Source: JASFRS01 sp050114795
Lineage (GTDB): Bacteria; Pseudomonadota; Alphaproteobacteria; Sphingomonadales; CAKZYD01
NCBI GenBank assembly: GCA_050114795.1
Contig: JASFRS010000076.1
Coordinates: forward strand, 1-11,353
Direction: 5' to 3'
DNA length: 11,353 bases
Position 1 is the first letter of the stretch. Each line of letters starts with the position of its first letter. Shown here one piece after another: positions 7,348 to 11,353 of the stretch. The position numbers and the translations under genes were made by a program. The notes beneath the pieces were generated by a model. It searched no databases, was not told where the DNA came from, and saw only the letters and a program-made list of their open reading frames with translations.

Positions 7348-8135
7348 CAGCGCTTTTCCTTTTCCTTTTTCTCACGATGCTTGGTGAAATCTAAAACAGC
7401 CGTTCCATTCTCATCGGGTATTAAGCCCAAACGGCGGGCGACTTCCTGATAGGCTTCGACTTCGCCGCCAAGGTCACGACGGAAGCGGTCTTTGTCCAGT
7501 TTCTCACCGGAGGCGATGTCCCAAAGTCGGCACCCGTCCGGGCTTATTTCATCAGCCAAAATGACGCGCATTTGGTCGCCTTGATAATGGCGGCCAAATT
7601 CCAATTTGAAATCAACGAGTTTGATGCCAATCGCTGCGAACATCCCGCTCATAAAATCATTGACGCGCAGGGCCATGGACGTGATGTCGTCCAGTTCGTC
7701 TGACGTCGCCCAGCCAAAACAAGCGATATGTTCTTCTGAAATCAGTGGGTCACCAAGCTCGTCGTTTTTATAATAAAACTCGACAATCGTGCGGGGCAGG
7801 GGCGTGCCCTCTTCAATGCCCAATCTTTGGCTAATGGAGCCCGCTGCGACGTTGCGCACAACCACTTCAATCGGAATGATTTCAACGGCGTGGATCAATT
7901 GTTCCCGCATGTTTAGTCTTTTGATGAAATGTGTAGGGAGGCCAATGCCCCCAAGTGCGGTAAAGACATGTTCGGAAATTCGGTTGTTTAAAACCCCTTT
8001 TCCCGACAATGACCCTTTTTTCTGTGCATTAAAGGCTGTGGCATCATCTTTGAAATATTGAATGAGCGTGCCTGGTTCAGGCCCCTCATACAAGATTTTG
8101 GCCTTTCCTTCATAAATCTGACGGCGGCGCGACAT
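7347..8135 (-). CDS. purC: phosphoribosylaminoimidazole-succinocarboxamide synthase
   Basis: This 262-residue SAICAR synthetase joins CAIR and aspartate using ATP in the eighth step of purine synthesis. It has the N-terminal RRQIYEGKAKILYEG ATP-binding strand and GKGVLNNRIS. NMREQLIHAVEIIPIEVVVRN is followed by AAGS, DFKLEFGR and ADEISPDGCRLWD, the substrate and magnesium region. All are in the usual order. The C-terminus ends in a very basic tail (TKHREKKEKEKR) beyond the enzyme core. It is the first gene of the operon. The Shine-Dalgarno is weak: the only G-rich stretch is GGGG, 11 bases before the ATG, and it forms the 3' arm of a hairpin in the leader. Initiation is therefore likely to depend on the leader structure. 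purB is not adjacent here. Confidence 0.98.
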   Translation of the reverse strand: MSRRRQIYEGKAKILYEGPEPGTLIQYFKDDATAFNAQKKGSLSGKGVLNNRISEHVFTALGGIGLPTHFIKRLNMREQLIHAVEIIPIEVVVRNVAAGSISQRLGIEEGTPLPRTIVEFYYKNDELGDPLISEEHIACFGWATSDELDDITSMALRVNDFMSGMFAAIGIKLVDFKLEFGRHYQGDQMRVILADEISPDGCRLWDIASGEKLDKDRFRRDLGGEVEAYQEVARRLGLIPDENGTAVLDFTKHREKKEKEKR

Positions 8136-8140
8136 AATTT

Positions 8141-8176
8141 TAAAAACCCCGGTTGCGGGGTCGGATATGACCCCAT
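8141..8176 (-). promoter_or_regulatory. purC leader with two mutually exclusive hairpins (candidate attenuator)
   Basis: Read on the minus strand, GGGGTC (8174-8169) pairs perfectly with GACCCC (8162-8157) across a 6-base loop. The same CCCC, with the next G (8160-8156), pairs perfectly with CGGGG (8151-8147) across a CAAC loop, followed at once by TTTTT (8146-8142). The second hairpin resembles a short intrinsic terminator and also buries the only possible ribosome-binding G run. The two cannot form together. This is the architecture of an attenuator or translational switch. What it senses is unknown. Confidence 0.5.
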
Positions 8177-8190
8177 AAATAGGCGCGCGG

Positions 8191-8219
8191 ACATTAGCTT
8201 ATTGCGACGCAGGAAACAA
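8191..8219 (-). promoter_or_regulatory. possible promoter of the pur-bolA-grxD operon
   Basis: On the minus strand, TTGTTT (8219-8214), a 17-base spacer and TAATGT (8196-8191) match the sigma70 pattern moderately well. Transcription would start near 8185 and give a leader of about 50 nt, containing both hairpins before purC. Confidence 0.4.
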
Positions 8220-8280
8220 TGAAAGATACGGGGAAAGATACATGGCTTTTGATTCATATCGTCCAGGTGACTTTGTATTC

Positions 8281-8309
8281 TTGATAGTGTACCGCCCAGA
8301 TACTATTTT
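8281..8309 (+). promoter_or_regulatory. promoter of the ATPase zeta subunit gene
   Basis: TTGATA (8281-8286), a 17-base spacer and TATTTT (8304-8309) give a good sigma70-type promoter, with a predicted start about 27 bases before the ATG. It diverges from the purC promoter in the same 207-base gap. Confidence 0.5.
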
Positions 8310-8342
8310 AATCATAACCCAAGATTTAAGGAGCGGGAAACC

Positions 8343-8669
8343 ATGACCACTTTCGATAACCGTGAGAAAGGCTTTGAAAACGCTTTTGCACATGATGATC
8401 AATTGCGTTTTAAAGCGGAAATGCGCCGTGACCGCTTAATTGCAGAGTGGGCAGCAGAGTTATTTGGTCTCTCAGGAGAGGATGCCGAAGCCTATGTCAA
8501 AGAGGTCGTGCGGGCTGATTTGCAGGAAGTTGGTGATGATGATGTTTTTCGGAAGGTAAAAGCTGATTTCATAGCTCGTGGTGTTGAAATTTCAGATCAC
8601 CGCCTGCATAAAGCTATGGATGAAAAACTTATAGAAGCCCGCCGTCAAATCATGCAGGAAGCGGACTAA
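8343..8669 (+). CDS. DUF1476 protein, F1Fo-ATP synthase inhibitor subunit zeta
   Basis: The 108-residue protein matches the alphaproteobacterial DUF1476 family, shown in Paracoccus denitrificans to be the zeta subunit that blocks ATP hydrolysis by F1. The N-terminal inhibitory segment MTTFDNREKGFENAFAHDDQ is followed by the charged helix FKAEMRRDRLIAEWAAELFG. The four-helix-bundle core contains DDVFRKVKADFIARGVEISDH, the most conserved block. The protein is soluble and would act at the inner face of the membrane on F1. The start has a strong AAGGAG. It sits divergent to purC. The stop directly abuts the convergent ccdA stop with no gap, and its terminator appears to lie further on inside ccdA. 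The inhibitory role here is inferred from homology. Confidence 0.9.
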   Translation: MTTFDNREKGFENAFAHDDQLRFKAEMRRDRLIAEWAAELFGLSGEDAEAYVKEVVRADLQEVGDDDVFRKVKADFIARGVEISDHRLHKAMDEKLIEARRQIMQEAD

Positions 8670-9386
8670 TTAATATCTTGTGGTTAAGACAATTAACCAA
8701 TCGGGCATTGTAGTTATAAGCTGAGCTTCAAGCACTTTATCAAAGCCTGTTAAAATAAGCGCGCTCAATAGGATGAGTAACCATCCAAATATTGGGCGCG
8801 CTTTTTTTGCCACTAACTGTAATCGACTTACTTTGCTATTTATGAATTGCCGTGAACCATAGGCGATAAGCAAAAATACACTTGCCATGCCAAAAGAAAA
8901 AACAGCCATGGTTATTGTTATGTCGCCCAATGCTTCGCCCTGCGCTGCAAGTGCCATCGCAGCGCCTAGTGTTGGGCCTACACATGGGCTCCAAACAGCG
9001 CCTAAAAGCAGGCCAAGTGTGAATTGCCCGGTACGACCTTCTAAATTGAGACTGTTCAGCGTAGAATTTGCACCGTTTGCAATTGGTGCTGTGACCTTTG
9101 CAAAAAGGTTTTGGGCTTGTTGATTGCTGAGTAATAAGCCGCTTAATAAAAGCAGAATCGCTGCAAAAATACGAATCATTGCGATATCAAGGCCAATGCC
9201 ATGACCAAAGGCTGTGATAACTACGCCCAAAGTCGTGAAAGATAAGACCAGACCCGATGCTAATATCAATGGGCCTTTGTTGCTTTGGGCAAAGGCACCG
9301 CTGAAAACAAGAGGTAACATGGGAAGCACACAGGGATTCAGCGTCGTTAGAACGCCTGCTAGAAATGCCAAAGCAATGGTGCTCAT
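8670..9386 (-). CDS. ccdA: CcdA-family transmembrane thiol-disulfide reductant transporter
   Basis: The 238-residue integral membrane protein is of the DsbD-transmembrane/CcdA family, with six predicted hydrophobic helices. The paired redox cysteines are C19 in NPCVLP at the start of helix 1 and C135 in SPCVGPTLGAA in helix 4. The family carries electrons from cytoplasmic thioredoxin across the inner membrane to periplasmic thiol proteins, for cytochrome c maturation or oxidative repair. The ATG overlaps the stop of the thioredoxin gene by 4 bases (ATGA), so the two are coupled and probably work together. The ending PDWLIVLTTRY is normal for the family, so the protein is full length. Codons for residues about 193-210 (last helix) also encode a strong hairpin on the opposite strand. 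Confidence 0.93.
   Translation of the reverse strand: MSTIALAFLAGVLTTLNPCVLPMLPLVFSGAFAQSNKGPLILASGLVLSFTTLGVVITAFGHGIGLDIAMIRIFAAILLLLSGLLLSNQQAQNLFAKVTAPIANGANSTLNSLNLEGRTGQFTLGLLLGAVWSPCVGPTLGAAMALAAQGEALGDITITMAVFSFGMASVFLLIAYGSRQFINSKVSRLQLVAKKARPIFGWLLILLSALILTGFDKVLEAQLITTMPDWLIVLTTRY
8757..8808 (+). terminator. strong intrinsic terminator for the zeta gene, inside antisense ccdA
   Basis: A 14-bp stem pairs 8757-8770 with 8790-8803, with a single T-G wobble. Within it, GGATG (8771-8775) and CATCC (8782-8786) form a further 5-bp stem with a 6-base loop, separated by an AAA bulge. Seven T residues follow on the plus strand (8802-8808). It lies 88 bases beyond the zeta stop codon. On the minus strand the tail is only TTATTTTAAC, and ribosomes on ccdA would melt the hairpin. 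Confidence 0.75.
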
Positions 9387-9838
9387 GAAAGTGGCTCTTT
9401 AACCTGCTGCAAGGCTGAGCGAACTTGGCTTTGGATGGCGTCTTTGCTCGTCAACCCAATGCTACGCGATAGCTCCTGCGTACCATCGAACATAATTATG
9501 GTGGACTGTGCATTAACTCCATGTGCGCGAAGGAAATGGGCGTCATCATCAAAATTGATGCGGAAGCCTTTTATTTCTTTTAAGTCTGGCTCTTTCAACA
9601 GACTCTCAAGCACCTTGTGTTGGGCGAGGCAAGTCGGGCACCAACTCGCATAAACATCGACCATAATAAGCGCGCCTGAGGCCTGTGTTTCAGCAAAAGC
9701 TTCTGCATTATATTGCTGAAAACCAAAGGGCAGGGGATCATCGCTTCGCAAATTCATATAGGCGAGGCGTCCAAATAGAACGGCGGCAGTAATGAGCAGC
9801 AGCGTGGAGCCGGAAATAAGCTTCTTTATGCGTTTCAT
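9383..9838 (-). CDS. membrane-anchored thioredoxin-like protein
   Basis: The 151-residue protein starts with MKRIKK, then a single hydrophobic segment (about 8-28), either a signal anchor or an uncleaved signal. The remainder is a thioredoxin domain facing the periplasm. The active site is WCPTC (66-70), inside VDVYASWCPTC, the classic thioredoxin strand and helix. Where thioredoxins have the cis-proline before threonine (usually IPT or TPT), this protein has QST, with S111 in the proline position. The partner is almost certainly the coupled CcdA, which would keep C67/C70 reduced. The final substrate is unknown: apocytochrome c, a sulfur or oxidative-stress protein are options. The start has AGAGGG eight bases before the ATG. 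It is divergent to the acyl-CoA dehydrogenase gene across 131 bases. Confidence 0.88.
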   Translation of the reverse strand: MKRIKKLISGSTLLLITAAVLFGRLAYMNLRSDDPLPFGFQQYNAEAFAETQASGALIMVDVYASWCPTCLAQHKVLESLLKEPDLKEIKGFRINFDDDAHFLRAHGVNAQSTIIMFDGTQELSRSIGLTSKDAIQSQVRSALQQVKEPLS

Positions 9839-9969
9839 CTTTGTGGCCCTCTGGAATTCAATTTATTGGATAGAGCAGTTGTTATTGGAATTGCACTAAA
9901 CAAACGACACGATTGTGTGAACCGTTTTTTTAGGCCACTCTCTGCAGCCGTTCATTGTCGGAGTAAAAA
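9839..9969. other. divergent intergenic region between the thioredoxin and acyl-CoA dehydrogenase genes
   Basis: Both promoters should lie in this 131-base gap, but no pair of hexamers is convincing on either strand. The only recognisable signals are the ribosome binding sites: AGAGGG for the thioredoxin gene and GGAG before the dehydrogenase ATG. A short ACAC/GTGT dyad at 9907-9918 is too small to call an operator. Confidence 0.4.
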
Positions 9970-11145
9970 ATGTCGCATCAGCTTGATTATGATGGCCTAC
10001 GTGGTCGCTCGCCTTTTTATAATGAAGACCATGAGGCATGGCGGGGCCAATTGCGCCGTTTCATCGAAAAAGAGATTATGCCTTATGCCCATGAATGGGA
10101 TGAGGCGGAAGAATTCCCAAGAGAGCTCTACAAGAAAGCCGCAGAAATTGGCCTGCTGGGCATGGGTTTTCCCGAAGAATTCGGTGGTGTTGATGTGGGT
10201 GGCGACCCGTTTTTTGGGTTGGTAACGGCAGATGAAATGGCAAGAATTGGAGCGGGTGGCATAAATGCAAGTCTGTTGGTTCATTCCATTGGGTTACCGC
10301 CAGTTCTCGCTTTAGGAAGTGCAGAGTTAAAAGCTCGAGTGGCACCCGATGTGCTTGCTGGTGAGAAGATTATATGTCTGGCAATTACCGAACCTTCCGG
10401 TGGATCAGACGTCGCAAACTTAAAAACGCGCGCTGTGCGGGATGGCGATGATTATATCGTCAATGGCTCGAAAATGTTTATCACTGGCGGGTTGCGTGCT
10501 GATTACTACACAGTGGCCGTGCGCACAGGTGGCGAAGGGGCAGGAGGTGTCTCGCTGTTGATGATTGAACGCGACCGCGCGGGCTTTACGCAATCCCCGA
10601 TTAAGAAAATGGGGTGGTGGGCCTCTGATACGGCAGCGCTGTATTTCGATGACGTCCGTGTCCCTGCGGATAATTTAATTGGTGCGGAAGGCATGGGCTT
10701 TCCCGGTATTATGGCGAATTTTAATCATGAACGCCTTGCCATGGCGGCAGGTGCCATTGGTGCAGCAAGGGCCTGTTTAGAGGATGCCATTTCCTGGGCG
10801 CAGGAACGTAAGACTTTTGGCAAACGCCTGGCTGACCATCAGGTCATTCGGCATAAAATTGCTGAAATGCTGGGCCGGATTAAAGCTGGACAAGCGTTTT
10901 TGGAGCGCTGTGCCTGGCTCGTTTCGCAAGGAGAAACGCCGGCGGCTGATCTGGCAATGTTGAAAGTTCAGGCAACTCAGATAATGGAATATTGTGCGCG
11001 AGAATCTGCACAGATTTTAGGCGGTGCCAGCTTTATGCGTGGCGGTCGGGTTGAAAGGATTTACCGTGAAGTTCGTGTAAATGCGATTGGCGGTGGGTCT
11101 GAAGAAATCATGCGCGATCTGGCTGCCAGACAGATCGGATTATAA
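9970..11145 (+). CDS. acyl-CoA dehydrogenase (IVD/LCAD-like active site)
   Basis: At 391 residues this is a standard-length soluble FAD-dependent acyl-CoA dehydrogenase, introducing the alpha,beta double bond in acyl-CoA and passing electrons to electron-transfer flavoprotein. The N-terminal helical domain (to about 120) is followed by the beta domain with the flavin-contacting LAITEPSGGSD and VNGSKMFITGG. The C-terminal helical domain contains RKTFGKRLADHQ and ILGGASFMRGG. The C-terminal signature reads NAIGGGSEEIMRDLAARQ. The position that holds catalytic glutamate in medium-chain enzymes (YEGTSE) is therefore glycine. E254, in NHERLAMAAG, occupies the alternative position used by isovaleryl- and long-chain-type enzymes. 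Branched or long acyl chains are plausible substrates, but chain specificity cannot be read. It is monocistronic, ending at a clear terminator. Confidence 0.93.
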   Translation: MSHQLDYDGLRGRSPFYNEDHEAWRGQLRRFIEKEIMPYAHEWDEAEEFPRELYKKAAEIGLLGMGFPEEFGGVDVGGDPFFGLVTADEMARIGAGGINASLLVHSIGLPPVLALGSAELKARVAPDVLAGEKIICLAITEPSGGSDVANLKTRAVRDGDDYIVNGSKMFITGGLRADYYTVAVRTGGEGAGGVSLLMIERDRAGFTQSPIKKMGWWASDTAALYFDDVRVPADNLIGAEGMGFPGIMANFNHERLAMAAGAIGAARACLEDAISWAQERKTFGKRLADHQVIRHKIAEMLGRIKAGQAFLERCAWLVSQGETPAADLAMLKVQATQIMEYCARESAQILGGASFMRGGRVERIYREVRVNAIGGGSEEIMRDLAARQIGL

Positions 11146-11150
11146 CCAAT

Positions 11151-11178
11151 AAAAAGGCCCTCATTGAGGGCCTTTTTT
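11151..11178. terminator. bidirectional intrinsic terminator
   Basis: A near-perfect hairpin (AAAAAGGCCCTC, a 3-base loop, GAGGGCCTTTTT) carries a T run on the plus side and the matching A run, read as T on the minus strand. It can stop both the dehydrogenase transcript and the convergent oxidase subunit gene ending at 11197. Confidence 0.9.
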
Positions 11179-11196
11179 AAATATCGTCTGCGCGTA

Positions 11197-11310
11197 TCAG
11201 GCTATAAAGCCCGCAACCACGATAAATGTTACGACGATTGCGACAATCGTGCTCCATTTCGCTAAAGTGGTGAAGCGTTCATAGGTTTTTTCGTGTTCAC
11301 GTGAATCCAT
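11197..11310 (-). CDS. aa3-type cytochrome c oxidase subunit IV (small alphaproteobacterial type)
   Basis: The 37-residue frame reads MDSREHEKTYERFTTLAKWS followed by a single hydrophobic helix and ends AGFIA. A short soluble head with HEKTYERFT before one membrane segment is the pattern of the bacterial aa3-type oxidase subunit IV, a small accessory subunit of the respiratory terminal oxidase found mainly in alphaproteobacteria. AGGAG lies 11 bases before the ATG, a little far. The frame stays open upstream to the window edge without another ATG, GTG or TTG, so a longer form beginning outside cannot be excluded. It converges on the acyl-CoA dehydrogenase gene and shares its terminator. Confidence 0.75.
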   Translation of the reverse strand: MDSREHEKTYERFTTLAKWSTIVAIVVTFIVVAGFIA

Positions 11311-11353
11311 GGCGTCTTGCTCTCCTGTACCGCTGCCTGTGGCGCCAGATATT

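Noticed and set aside
8141..8176. Possible leader peptide opening at the ATG at 8176 (minus strand) before purC
   Set aside because: The frame has no stop before purC and runs well into it in another phase. It has no ribosome site and no run of regulatory codons, so a classic leader-peptide attenuator is unlikely.
9907..9918. ACAC/GTGT inverted repeat in the thioredoxin/dehydrogenase gap as an operator
   Set aside because: Arms of four bases are expected by chance, and no recognised regulator site matches.
1..11353. Mobile element, prophage, CRISPR or defence island
   Set aside because: No transposase, integrase, terminal repeats, direct repeat array or toxin-antitoxin genes were found. The genes are core metabolism with uniform composition.

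Overview
The window looks like a core-genome stretch of an alphaproteobacterium of moderate GC (just under 50% by eye). Several lineage markers support this. There is a DUF1476 protein (the zeta inhibitor subunit of the F1Fo-ATPase), the purC-purS-purQ-purL cluster with a separate small PurS, and bolA and monothiol grxD attached to the end of that cluster. A tiny aa3-type cytochrome oxidase subunit IV gene also points this way. The order within the class cannot be fixed from the sequence. There are no mobile elements, CRISPR arrays, tRNAs or rRNAs, and no gene-free stretch longer than about 210 bases.

Layout, left to right. (1) The 3' end of trmJ (tRNA ribose methyltransferase), then a clear sigma70-type promoter, an approximately 110-nt leader, rpsD (ribosomal protein S4) and an intrinsic terminator. 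(2) A plus-strand pair with overlapping reading frames: a TPR protein with a C-terminal aspartyl/asparaginyl beta-hydroxylase domain, and a tandem GNAT acetyltransferase. (3) A minus-strand operon read from about 8185 down to 3555: purC, purS, purQ, purL, bolA, grxD. It supplies de novo purine enzymes (FGAM synthase complex and SAICAR synthetase) plus a BolA/CGFS-glutaredoxin pair used in iron-sulfur trafficking. (4) The divergent plus-strand gene for the ATPase zeta subunit. (5) A minus-strand pair of membrane-anchored thioredoxin and CcdA, with a 4-nt overlap, forming a transmembrane thiol-reductant relay. (6) A plus-strand acyl-CoA dehydrogenase whose catalytic glutamate sits at the IVD/LCAD-type position. 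It ends at a bidirectional terminator shared with the convergent oxidase subunit IV micro-gene.

The gene set is ordinary housekeeping, and no new multi-gene defence or mobile system is visible. The less ordinary signals are at RNA level. The purC leader can form two mutually exclusive hairpins, one of them terminator-like, directly before the start codon. A very strong intrinsic terminator for the zeta gene lies inside the antisense strand of ccdA. A second strong dyad, placed to act on the grxD end of the pur operon, lies inside the 3' end of the convergent acetyltransferase gene. The other notable points are the coupled hydroxylase-acetyltransferase pair of unknown target and a thioredoxin that lacks the usual cis-proline.
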